64,000 nt of DNA from Spironucleus salmonicida (lineage: Eukaryota > Fornicata > Diplomonadida > Hexamitidae): NCBI GenBank assembly GCA_000497125.2, contig CM035320.1, forward strand, positions 1,075,197 through 1,139,196, in the 5' to 3' direction. Of this stretch, positions 51,131 to 62,458 are shown one piece after another. Position 1 is the stretch's first letter. Each line of letters opens with the position of its first letter. The position numbers and the translations under genes were made by a program. The notes under the pieces are model-generated. The model made no database searches. It was given only the letters and a program-made list of their open reading frames with translations, and was not told where the DNA came from.

Positions 51131-51970
51131 ATTGATGTGATGCTGAAGGAGTAAAAGTATAAAATTAATTAATGCAAAGTAGGAAATATACGTGTATCAA
51201 AATTAAATGAAAAAGAGAGCTATTATTGGTTTAATATAAATGGAATGTAGTATTATTAGTTGTATTACGGTGGTAATTAACAATTCTATACATATTTTAA
51301 ATGTATTTAAACCATGAGCATTATTTATCAATAATCTATATTTTAATATAATAATAACTCTAAACTTATAATTCTAAAATATTTTAAACAATTTATAGTT
51401 AGTCAAATATTTTTCTAACCTAATCAGGAATTAAAAATAGAATCCTAAGAATATTAAAATAATACTCATAACATAATTAACTTCCTATAATTTATAGTTG
51501 CTTAAAATAAGTTACAGCTGGACTTTATCAGATTTTAAAAAATATATAAATAGAATAATAATTAATGAGTAGCTCATCTTATCAGGAATAAATCTAAAAT
51601 AGTATCCAATTTGCAAATAAATAGCAAGTTTATTCTTTTTAAATATGAAGGTATGACAAATTATTTCACTGATATTTAAGTAATTATAATACTTAGAAAT
51701 AAAATAATTTACTTTATTTAAACGTTGAAAGGATAAATATCATTATATATTATAATGCAGATTGCATTTTTTACATTATAACATTATAATAGTAGCTATA
51801 ATTTGACCAATATGTTTATTATCCCATACCTTTTTATGTTTTTAAATACCAAAATCAAGCATTCCACTGCAATAAAATTCTAAGAATTATACTATTCATC
51901 TAAACCTCTTAATCCAATTTTCACTAAACCCCCACACCATCTCATTTACCCCAAAATTCCACATTTCCCG
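51131..51970. other. AT-rich intergenic stretch
   Basis: Between the broken permease and the convergent 243-aa gene; no gene was seen. Confidence 0.5.
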
Positions 51971-52702
51971 TCAGCAATATTCCTCTTCTTCCTCCTCACC
52001 CTTTACCGCAATGCTAGCAGCCACCAAAGCGTCATCCTCTACTAGTTACAGCAGAGCCATTATATCAGGTTCACTGTGAATTTTGAACTTGATATTTCCC
52101 CCTTCTACAAGTCGCAAAACCGCAAGCTGAACCTGCCGTACGATAAACCGCACAGCATATCCAAACCTTTCTGTACCGTAAAGCTCCGCTGCGAGGCACT
52201 GCGCGTACTGAATTGTGCTAGAAACTAGCATACTCTCTACAGGTAGCTATACGTCTTCGAAAATTGTAGAATTCTGCTCTACAAAGCAAATCGCATCATC
52301 GAATACGATCTAAATCTGATCTGCGAACTCTTTGAGCCCGTTTAATTTTTCAAATTTGCGCCCTGCTACCTTGCCACCTTGCACAGCAATAGCCTGCAAG
52401 TAGCCCTCCGCGAAGTAGCAGAGCTGCACCCACGGGCCTTTTGTTACCCGCGAGAACATGGTCGCGAACCTGGACGCGTCAACATCCAGCGCTGCAAAGA
52501 AACCAGCTGGCACAATTTCGGCGTGCAGAAGGATCGCACGAGGGTCGTTTAGCAGCACCATTTCGAAATCCAGGTCTAAAAATGCTATTTGGTCCCCCAG
52601 TGGCAGGGATGCAAATCTGTTCACGAAAATCAGCGATTTGTGTATCATAGGCGGCAATGATAGGCATTCTGAGTTCGAGTCCGCGGACGGTGAATCTGTC
52701 AT
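51971..52702 (-). CDS. Unrecognised 243-aa protein
   Basis: ATG 52702-52700 to TGA 51973-51971, exactly 244 codons, with few Gln-coding TAA/TAG. Codons are GC-rich compared with the flanks, which in this genome seems to go with well-kept genes. The first 20 residues are Ser-rich. The rest alternates hydrophobic and polar residues like a compact soluble domain (for example FLDLDFEMVLLNDPRAILLH, then LQAIAVQGGKVAGRKFEKLN), and it ends in an acidic run, GEEEEEYC. No signal peptide or membrane helix is present. No family was recognised. The shorter frames on the other strand are shadows. Confidence 0.75.
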
Positions 52703-53357
52703 TTTTCTAAAACGTAAAGGCTCGCAGGTTTGGAAAAAATAGATATTTTAGATATAGAGTAAGTAGTTGACATGATAAAGTACATAAAGTTTTTTTGTGG
52801 GGTTAGAAAGTTGTGCGGGGATTGATTTTCAAAATTTATGAAAACACAAATGATGATTAATGAGTTTAAACATACATACTACTAGTTAGGAATCAGGAAA
52901 TTTTAATTGGAATAAGTAACAAAAGTGCGGTGAAGTTGAAATGGGTGGCTAATGCGTTGATGCAATAATTTGATAAATTACGAAAAAATATGTTCTGCTA
53001 ATAACGCTAAATTTTGGTAAGTTTGTAAAGATTATATGACGTCAATCTCAAGAGGTTATGGAATTGGGATAAATTGGAGTATTGATTATAGGTATTTAAG
53101 TCCGAGATGTATATTTTTCATGTAAAATTACAGTATTATTGGTTGATAAAAACTGTTAAATATCATTAATTTTAGTAATATAATATTAGCTTTAATAAAA
53201 TTAACAAATTTTACCCATACGAGGTTTTACATTGCCAATAGCTGATATTGATAATATGTTATGAAAGATAAAAGGTCTTTTGCCTATAATTTCAAAATAC
53301 AAATGTAATTGTTTAATGGTAACTAAATATGCTTAAATAAAATGATAAATATTTACG
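52703..53357. other. AT-rich intergenic stretch
   Basis: Upstream of the 243-aa gene and downstream of the WD40/bromodomain gene; no gene was seen. Confidence 0.5.
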
Positions 53358-56300
53358 TCAATCACTGTAATCGTATACGTCTTCCTCTGATTCATCTTCT
53401 TTGAAACTAGCTTCGCTGCCATCGTAATATTCATCGTATATGTCTTCTGGATCATCACTAGCAACGATACTATCTCCCCACTAGTTATTAACGACATTTT
53501 CTTCAGTTTAACTACGACTTTCAGCGTCATTGATGTCAATTTTGCAACACCTTTCAATATCTTATGCATCTTTTCCAAAAACAAACTACAAAATAGAGTT
53601 TAGTTCTTCTAAAATATCTTCTTAAAGGTTTGATGCTTATTGTACATAAACTTCATCTGTATTTGCATTAAACACATCACTGTTACCAACCATCACATTC
53701 AAATCGTTAATAAGCTATCTATAACTACCATAGTAACCTGAGTTAACTCTTTAGTAAAGCAAATTTATCCAAACTGGGGTAGGAATAAATTAACAATAAT
53801 TCTCAATCTATTAAGGGGAATTGAAGTAATTTTGAATATGATGAGGTTGTTTTCTTCTTACAACAGAACTTTATAATGCTCTAGTTAGACTAAATAGAAG
53901 CAATGAGCGATTAAAATATTGCCGACAAAAATGAGCATTTTTAAGGATTTTTGAAGATTAGAAAGCATTATTTTCAATCTACTAAAACTCTGACATTCCA
54001 GGTGAAAATTCAAGTAAAAATCTATCTTAAATTTTATACTCTGTAAGTTATTAAAGATTTTTAAATTTAAAAATTGTTTAAATCTCTTGCATTTCCTCTG
54101 CATTTACTACATGAATAGATGGTATTTCTTGCTAAATCTAGTTGTTTAATTTTTTATTTTCTTATAATGACTGAGTATAAAGAATAGATAACTGATCTTA
54201 AAGTAGTTTTTTAATTTAATTATTATAGGATTTTATCTCAGATTGGCGCAAAAATGATGATAACTACGCTAGTTTTACGGTATCATAAAATGAAGAAAGG
54301 AAGTTAATTAATGCTTCGTTATTGAAAAACCTTAAGGTATCTTATTAAGTTAAAATTTCTACAATTGAAAAGAACGCAGTTGATGCGAGGAGCGGGGGAT
54401 TTAACATTGGGATGTCTATGTCTTCAGGCTTGAATATTTCTAAATATTCTATAAGTTCATGTTTAACCTATTTAGATATCAATTAAGAGAGCTCTGATAC
54501 TTATTATTATGGTGATTCTAACAGCTTAGATATTTTCTTAAAACCTCCGTCTTTTTTAATTATAAAAGCTCCAGGATAAAGTTAATGCTCTTCGGCTTTA
54601 ATACTTTCTATTAGATCTTAAGAAGGTGTAGTCATAAGATAATAATCAATAAATTTTCTTTCTTTTGGATTTTTATACATTACAGAAAATTTATCAATTT
54701 CTCGCATTGCTTATAACTAAATTAAATGCTCTAAATCTGCTTTTTCATCATCATTAAAAGCTTTAACAATAGAAAGCTATAAAGTTAGTGGTAATATCTC
54801 TTAATCTATTTTAATATCTTAAAATTCCATTGCTTTTCTTATCATTTCTAAATTATAAATTCCTGCTGAAAAGTGAATATTATCAGTTGGAATTGAATTA
54901 GATAATGGAATTATTGGAATAGTTAGTGTTTAACTAGGTACGATAAGTTATTTGAACCATTCAGATAACTATTGATCGTAGTACAAATCCGCATTTGAAG
55001 TGAAGAATGGATCGTGATCTAATTAATCGTCAAAAGGTTCAAGAATCAAATCTTAAACACATATTTTGCATGTTGGCCAACTAATTTTTCTATTTTAGTA
55101 AGACTTTTCAATATGATCTTCAAAACGAGTATAAATAGATTAAATAACATATATCCCTTATTACTAACTATTAATGTCTTACTGACACTTCTTAAACATA
55201 GATTTTGCAGAGGGGTTTAATAATGCTAGATATTACGACACAGTCTCGATATACTGAGATGGGTTAAAGTATATAATATCTCCAGCTTAGAGAACCGATA
55301 TTGACTACAAATCTTTATTAAACATCTCAGGGGATGAAGAATTAAACGATTAGATATAATTCCAATTATATTCCCTAAGTTTTTAAAACTATGTTTTTTC
55401 TTTGGGTTTTGATTCCACTACTGACTATCGTTTAGATGCCAATTATTTATTTTCAATTTATTCTGATGCAGACATAGTTGTTGATGAACTTTCTGTCTCA
55501 GTGTCTGCATTATCTGAAACGATAATAACCTTATTGTGTTTTTCTACCTCGTCTGAAAAGCTTAACAGATCATCTTCATCATCTATATCATCATCGTCAT
55601 CTATTGTTAAAATCACATTTCTTGATCTTCCAACTCTTTCTACCTCTTGAACTACTTATTCAGATTGATCACTTTCTTCAGCAAGAAGGCTACTTTCATC
55701 AATCAAGTCATCCGTGCTCATATCATTATCTTTTGAATGCTTGAATGTGGTAATTTCCTTTTCTTAATATCCTTCATTACCAAATTATATATTTTTGTTT
55801 AAAAATTATGGAAATTTTGGGTCTATTTTAATAAGTTAATAAAGCTCATCCTCGTCTTTATTTTTATAATTTACTCCCTCTTTCAAAACATATTCAGCAT
55901 TATCTTAATCAATCAAAAACTCACATGACGTTTCTAAAAATAATAAACCATGTTATCTAATTTGCTTAGGATTCAAATAGTGAGATTTCTAAGAGGGTAA
56001 CTCTTCAAACGAATTATCTTATTTACATGACTACCAAAAATCTAATTAAACATTTTCCTAAAGTCTACTAAATTCTTTAATCTTATCTTATGCATCCAAA
56101 TTAAATGGCTTATTTAGCATGCTAACTAAAGTAAAAGGAGATACTCCAGAAGTGATAGTATTAATAGTCTCATAAAAGTAACTATTATGATGTAAATTTT
56201 ATTAATTTAAAAATTTAAATCCTAAATAATAATCTTAAGTATTCTCTTATACTTTATATTATTTAAGCAATAAATGAAGCAAAAATTTTAAAATATTAAG

Positions 56301-58190
56301 TCTAATACCATAAAACTAATATCCAGAACAATCAACACTCCAATTTTTTCTATATTCATCTTAAACCTTATAAAAAATAACTAGATTGAAAGACCTGCAA
56401 TTCGACAATAATTCTAATTAATTATCCAGCAAGGTGCATTTTTTGATATCTATCTTTCCAGGAATTTCAGCAGTATCAATGCTAGATGCCTAAAATCTTT
56501 AGTTTCTGAATGCTGGTAGCTCGATCAAAAAGAACTGCTCCTATGGTTATATTTCAGCAATATTTTCGCTTCCAATGACCATTATCTGCCCGCCAGCGTT
56601 ACTTACAAAGCAAACATCATTTCCTGTCTAAATATCGCAAAAAATCATAGCAGACTCATCTTAGCCATTTGGAATGTGGCAACAGCTATAGCTTTCTCCC
56701 AAATCTTTGCGCAGCAGATAAACGAATGTATCCCTAGCGCCGAGCTCAATATTTTCGATTCGGTCCTTATTCGTATTTTCAGCGTCTGATACGACCCAGA
56801 ACCAGTCGACTTCATTTTTATAAAAATTAACTGCAATACCGCTTCCAGTACCCTGTAGAACACATCTTGAAATGAGCCTCAGACTCGATATTTCGAACAG
56901 CAGTAAATAGCTTTTATCGAATTTCTTACCATCCACCTTCAGCTGACATAACAGGAAATTGTCGTAAAAAAGACAGTTTGTGACCGTGAAAATGGGATTC
57001 TCGGCACGCAGGCCTGCCGGAACGTGCATGTTGTCGAAGGTCAAAACCTGCGGTTCGAGCATTAAATCGATGAACGAAAAATCGATTTTCGAGTAGTTCC
57101 TGGGCTCTAAAACCGGAGGCTTGTAAAGCAGTACCGCGCTGCAATTCGATAGCGTGAGTGCCAATACCCCACCATCTTACCGAAATTGGATCACCTCCGG
57201 GAGCACCGGCTGTTGCTGGTTGTGGAAGACCTGTTGGAATTGTACACTTGAAAAGTACACCTAACCTGCCCCGATATCCCCCGAACATACCTCGCTTTCC
57301 GAGTAGAAAACGTGATAAGGGTCGCCAGAAATTCTCTCTAACGAAACAAAACCGAGAAAGATCGTGCTGCGGATGAAAAAGGCGAAGGCTAGCATCTGCG
57401 TCGCCTCGCTGTAGGCAGCCCATGTGATCTTCTGTCTGTCCTCCCGTTCAAACCATCCTATGCGGAAAATGGATCGTTGCGAACCATCCATGGAGAGCAG
57501 GTAGATGGAGGATGCAGTTTAGGCGATCAGGTGAGTTTCGGAAGCAACTTTGGCGAAGTAAAGCTGGTCAGCGACGTCTTTGACGTCGATTTTTATGTTT
57601 TTAGAATTACGTTTTTTCACTCCGTAATTGAGTTGGAACTCGACGGTCGAAAAAAGGTAGTTTTGGGTCTGCAGTTAATTGATGTCCCAAATTGCGACAA
57701 TAGAGCCCCACGCCACTGATATGAAGTCGGCGTCGACGCAGATGTTTGTGATTTGGCGTTTGTGCGAGAGCTTGCAAATCAGGAGAGCCCTAAGAGCCAG
57801 GGAGCCGCGAATATAATCCCAGAGCTTCACCGTGCCGTCGTCAGATGCCGTTATAACGTAATTCTTAATTAGGCGAATTGCAGTAAACGAGTCGTGTAGC
57901 TGGTGGCATTACGTTAGGGAAATGGGGTGGAAGAGTTGCGAAAATTTTTGATGGTTTGGGGTCAAATTGAGTGATTTTGGGAACACCTGTGATGATAAAA
58001 TTTTTGGGTAGAGATCCAATAAAGAAGACAGGTCCGGGCGCGCTTTGAGGAACTTTTAGAACCATGAAAGAATCAGCTGCTTGTTTAGAGAGAAATCGGT
58101 AGTAAGCCTATCTAATGTCTACATTACTTCTGCAATATTTTTGCTTTTCTCATATAAAGAAGCTAGATAAATTGCAGTTTACTCTTCCAT
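53358..58190 (-). CDS. BRWD/PHIP-like WD40 and bromodomain protein (1610 aa)
   Basis: A single frame, ATG 58190-58188 to TGA 53360-53358, exactly 1611 codons, with abundant TAA/TAG Gln in the AT-rich middle. It appears to be a chromatin-reader protein of the BRWD/PHIP type. The first 130 residues are helical. A WD40 repeat follows (YVITASDDGTVKLWDYIRGS), with further beta-propeller-like blades to about residue 550. A long Gln/Asn-rich region and an acidic stretch (DDDDDIDDEDD) come next. AGDIIYFNPSQY resembles the cryptic Tudor segment before the BRWD bromodomains. Near the C-terminus FIPTPVWINLLYQRVNSGYY, then a helix and NSDVFN, resemble the ZA loop and Asn of a bromodomain. It ends in an Asp/Glu/Tyr tail. 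In animals the family binds acetylated histones; a nuclear role here is inferred. Confidence 0.75.
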
Positions 58191-59041
58191 ATTTGTGGAG
58201 TGGGGGAGAGGATGTTCATTTATGATGAGAATGTGATCAAAATATAAAGATATATCTTAATATTATATAATATTTTTAATATTTATATCATTAAATCGAT
58301 TTTAATATATAGTATTTATATGAAATCTAGTTAGATACTTTTTTGTCTTAAATGAATGATTTAAAAATATGTTAAGTCACTCATGAAGCTTCGTATATTA
58401 ACGAGAAGCTTAAGCACTAATCATTTTAGCTACATGCTATTTTTACCTAAAATTCAAACTTTATGTTTATTATACCAATAACTAAAGAGAATGACAAAAT
58501 TTTCAACAAATAGAATCTTGAAAGCTCAGATATATACAAAATCTACAGATCTTAAAATTTTAGCTAGTATCATTTAAATGAAATAGAGTATTTCTTTTAA
58601 ACGCCAAAAATTTCTATTATTAATATATTAAATCTGCGTGGTATCCAATTGATAAACAATCAACTACTTATAACCTTATAAGGACCTAAAAATTAAAAAA
58701 GTATACTAATAAATGATAATAATTACTATAAATTTCTTATGGAGACACAGCTTTATGTTTCATAGGCATAATATCATCTACCTAAGTAACTTACAAATTT
58801 TTCTAATATAGCTGCCATACCCTATAGCTAGTCGGAACATTAGTATATTTTAAGATAACTATTAGATAATCTAGATGCAAAGAATGATGATACTTCTAGT
58901 AATTTAATGTTCAGACTCATTGGTTTCCAATCAGAGAAACCTTCTTCTGATTTTCGTGCTAGTGGAGTGCTTGGAGCTATTTTTTTAGTATATTTTTCAA
59001 ATTTTAATAAAAAATTAATGAAAACGGCATCTTTTAAGAGT
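58191..59041. other. AT-rich intergenic stretch between divergent genes
   Basis: The 5' flanks of the BRWD-like gene (minus) and the GC-rich gene (plus). No gene or clear element was seen. Confidence 0.5.
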
Positions 59042-60189
59042 ATGACTGATGAAAATATAGACTAATTTTTGGATGGATAAAATTTTGACCAGTAATTCCG
59101 TTATCCATTTAGCATAAGCCTGATCACGGTAGTTTCACGCGTGCTGGGGCTTGACCTGGAATTTCTATAGAATGAGATGGTCCTACAGTTCTTCCGACTG
59201 GGGCAGGTTAGGATAAAGCTGCAACACGAGGTGCAGCCAGATTAACTGCTGTTCCTGGAGTGTACGCCGTTACCTTCTGTGTTGGAGGCCTACACTGAGA
59301 GCCTGCGTGGGGAGGTGCACCCGCGCTTCAACCCGCGCGGCGAGAAGATTGCTCCCTTAACTGGATTTTCAGCCCACCGTCTGGATGGTATGCACCCAAG
59401 CCTCTGTGGTTGTGTGTTCAGACTAGCCTGTGAGGTGGCATAGGTGGTTCACGGGGAGCTTGGGAGGCTTGCTGATGATCAGGTGTATATGGGATACAAC
59501 GCAGTGCTGGAGCGCGTGTTTCGCCGTCTAGAGGGCATTCTGGGTGCAGGCGACCTTTTGGGCGTTGATGACTGCGTGGCGCGGCTGCGCGAAGAGTGAG
59601 ATGCACGGTCACTAGAGCATTCTAGGCCGCGATGCCTCCAAGTCTGGAGTATTCGTGAGCCTCCGTGACCTACGGGGAGCGGCCCTCAGTGGGAGCACAG
59701 GTTACACCGGTACCGCAGCTGCAGGTGCCTTGGGACGTCCGGGACGTCCGGGACTACGTATCATCGCGGGGTCCGAGAGGCTGTATTTGAGGGCGCTGAC
59801 CCGCATTTTGAAGAATGCAGTAATATTCCCTCCTAAGGCGTATCCGGGCTCGTTCTCACATAGGTAACTATTGCCGCAGAATATGCTTTGCACGTTTCTG
59901 GGTTCTGCTAGATTCCCACTCCAAAATGCAGAACGCAGAGTTCCGGCACCAGGTGGAGGCATAGTGGGCGGTGCTATAGGCAGAGCTCGTGGAGCTCGTG
60001 CGAGACATTAAGTACAACGAGCGCTGCATTGGTAAATACGGTGAATCGGCTGCAACCTTTGTGGCAGTTCTGCAGACCCTCAAGGACCAGAAGCTGAAGC
60101 GGCTCATCAAGTTACGTGATGCCGCCATGAAAGTCAACATCACTCTCGAGCAGGTCGAGGTCCTCACCAAGGAGCTGTTCTAAGAGTGA
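59042..60189 (+). pseudogene. GC-rich, frame-broken gene with coiled-coil C-terminus
   Basis: A strikingly GC-rich island in AT-rich surroundings. ATG 59042 opens a 185-codon frame ending at TGA 59597-59599. It reads like a real protein (RVLGLDLEFLQNEMVLQFFR, then VYMGYNAVLERVFRRLEG). Coding-like sequence then continues in other frames: GRDASKSGVFVSLRDL, then PWDVRDVRDYVSS, then VREAVFEGADPHFEEC. Finally a 124-codon frame runs from 59815 to TGA 60187-60189, ending in a helical, coiled-coil-like segment (FRHQVEAQWAVLQAELVELV). At least three frame changes are needed to join these pieces into one protein of about 380 aa. It is either a recently broken gene or one whose indels are sequencing errors; two separate short proteins are less likely. 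No family was recognised. A tandem GGGACGTCC duplication lies near one break. Confidence 0.5.
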
Positions 60190-60313
60190 TAGATTATAGT
60201 TAAGCTTAATTAAAAATATAATTAATGAAATTTATGAAGTAAAAGTTTACTATATCATAAATATTATTTTATACTCAACATAAATGTATAAAATAAAATA
60301 CTATGATACCTCA

Positions 60314-60904
60314 TCACTTAACAACCTTCATACCCACACCTGCATTGATATTTTATAGCTCTTTCATTTAAACTTCTTAAATAAGTCTTTAGACTTACTC
60401 GTCAACCATTTTATCCATGTTCTAATCCTCGTTTTCTGTACTAAAAACATCTTCAAGAAGTTCATCCATCATCTCTTGTCTATCAGTCATTTTATCCATA
60501 TTCTTCATGAATCCTTACATTTGCTTACTCATACCTTAAATGTCAATATTATTAAGCATCGTATCCATCATCTTATCAGTAGCACTGATAGCACCAGTCA
60601 TGACTTGCATAGACTGCATTTGCAACATTCTTAAGTTAAGGCAAGATAGATGAGCTTTTTATACATGGAATTATTCTACGGCTTTTTGGTTTCTAATTTA
60701 TTATTTTGCATGAATTTTGAGAACATCAAGCTAGTTGGCTTTGAGGGATTATTGGATTTTAAAATTTAACTAAGTATTTTCAAACTCCAATCTCATTATT
60801 TCTTTATCAAGTTATTTGATAGCTTCTTTTACTACATCTTTGTTTTTCTTCATTTTCTCGGCTAAGTCTTCAGGTTTAACTTTCTTTCCAAAAAGAGCTG
60901 TCAT
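60314..60904 (-). CDS. ESCRT-III subunit, Vps2/CHMP2-like
   Basis: ATG 60904-60902 to TGA 60316-60314, exactly 197 codons (196 aa), with a second TGA immediately after. ESCRT-III proteins polymerise on membranes to drive budding and scission, with Vps4 recycling the polymer. The N-terminus MTALFGKKVKPEDL matches the short FG-(K/R)-xxxP-E-L start typical of Vps2/CHMP2. It is followed by long basic amphipathic helices (KNKDVVKEAIKQLDKEIMRL) and a Met-rich central helix, then an acidic C-terminal half (MMDELLEDVFSTENEDQ). Length and charge distribution, basic first half and acidic second half, fit the SNF7 family. Assignment to Vps2 rather than Vps24 or CHMP1 rests on the N-terminus. It is convergent with the broken gene ending at 60189. 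Confidence 0.8.
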
Positions 60905-61095
60905 TGATATGTGGAAGGGGTTTTCATGTTATGACATTTATTTTGTATAATAATAGTATTTCAAAGAATATAAAAATAAAGAGACACCATTTAATATTAT
61001 ATATTAAATTATAAATAATAATTAATAATAAAGTGAATCTTTACAATAATTAGCAAAAAGATAAATAAAATATTATTACTATTTGACAATATTAA

Positions 61096-61584
61096 ATGAA
61101 CGATAATGAAATTATTACATCGCTTCATGATTTATTCAATACAAATTCAAATATTTAACTTTATACTAAATTAAAATAATTAAAATAAAGTAATAGCGCA
61201 CAAATATCTTTTAATGAGAATGCGGCAGAATTAAATAACTAATTAGAGTAAGTTAAAATAGAATATAATTAATAAATAGATATTTTAAGGAATGAATAAC
61301 TAGAGTTATAATTAAGCTCAATATACAGTACAGATACAGAAGTAAATCTTCTTGTCTCATCATTAAAAATTTAATTAGCTTAGGTTTAAGAAAAAGAAAA
61401 TTACACTCAAAAGTATTATCATACAACTTTACTAAAATATAAACTATTTATCATTAATATATTAGAATAGAATAAAGAATTTATTCCCATAAATAAATTA
61501 AAACATTTAATTGAATCATTTATTGAGTTAACATCTAAATAACAAATTAAAAAATATCTGTAATCTGACTTACGAAATTAGTGA
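61096..61584 (+). CDS. Small coiled-coil protein (162 aa)
   Basis: ATG 61096 to TGA 61582-61584, exactly 163 codons. TAA/TAG codons are very frequent, so the protein is extremely Gln-rich and shows nothing in the standard code. The composition (Leu, Gln, Glu, Lys, Asn) and heptad-like spacing in residues about 25-110 (LEQVKIEYNQQIDILRNEQL) suggest a coiled coil. No membrane segment or motif was recognised. It lies 35 bases before the next gene on the same strand, with an AT-rich upstream flank. The high AT content makes the call less certain than its neighbours. Confidence 0.6.
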
Positions 61585-61619
61585 TTTATATATATTTATT
61601 TACAAATTTCAATCCAGAA

Positions 61620-62453
61620 ATGGGTGCTGGAATTATCGATAAATATGCTTTCCCAAAGAATATACCTAAAAATGATTATAGAGAAATGTTAGGAGATCGC
61701 TTACACCAGATAACACTAAATATTAGTAAGTCTCCAAAGATTTACCTTGCTGTTTATGATCCACCTTGCCCACCAAAGTTAACAATAATATATTCACATG
61801 CCAATGCAGAAACTCTCTACTTTATTAACTACTATATTTAATATATTGCATCCACATTCAAATCTTAAGTAATCGCCTTTGATTGGGAGGGATATGGTCT
61901 TTCAGATGGAACTTCTGGAGAAAAGTAGCTATTACGAGGTTCAGACGCTGTTTATGATTATGTTATAGCCAATTTCTAGCCAGATCCTTCCAAAATATTA
62001 TTTTGGGGTCGATCCATTGGTACAGTGTCTAGTACATATTTAGCATAAATGCACCCTAGCTCTTTTGGTGTAATATTATAATCACCATTAGCTAGTGCTT
62101 TTCATACTGTGTTTAAAAAAGTAATTTGTTCATCTTGTGATGGGCTAGATTCAAATTAGCGCATTAAAAAAGTAAATATACCAGTTTTTATAATTCATGG
62201 AATAAAAGATTAAATAGTAGATTATAATAATGCCTAAATTTTATTTTAAAGTTATATTGATGTTCATGACTAATAAGAAGGAGATATTTAGAAGCAAGAT
62301 GACTGGTTTACTGGAGTAAATTTCTTGAAGTTCGGTGACTGTGAATTATATTCTATTAAAAATGCTGGACATAATGATATAGATAGTATATTTAGGCGGC
62401 AAATGTGCTTTATTGTCAAACGAATCATTTCTCAAAGTTAAGAATGGGAGTGA
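61620..62453 (+). CDS. ABHD17-like alpha/beta hydrolase (serine hydrolase)
   Basis: ATG 61620 to TGA 62451-62453, exactly 278 codons (277 aa). The family includes ABHD17 depalmitoylases, which remove palmitate from membrane-attached proteins. Visible motifs in order: IIYSHANAE (oxyanion-hole HG/HA strand), IAFDWEGYGLSDGT, FWGRSIGTVS with the nucleophile Ser in GxSxG, VFIIHGIKDQIVD with the acid Asp, and NAGHNDID with the catalytic His. The whole triad is present. The N-terminus lacks the Cys cluster that anchors vertebrate ABHD17 to membranes, although MGAGII could be an N-myristoylation-type start. The upstream GTG at 61581 is in frame but not a likely eukaryotic start. The gene is convergent with the ELMO gene, five bases away. 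Confidence 0.85.
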
Positions 62454-62458
62454 GGTAT

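Noticed and set aside
57158-57423. Short frames overlapping the WD40 region on both strands
   Set aside because: They are shadows of the 1611-codon gene, whose own frame is continuous.
61581-61619. GTG upstream start for the ABHD17-like protein
   Set aside because: A non-ATG start is unlikely in this eukaryote, and the ATG at 61620 gives a sensible N-terminus.
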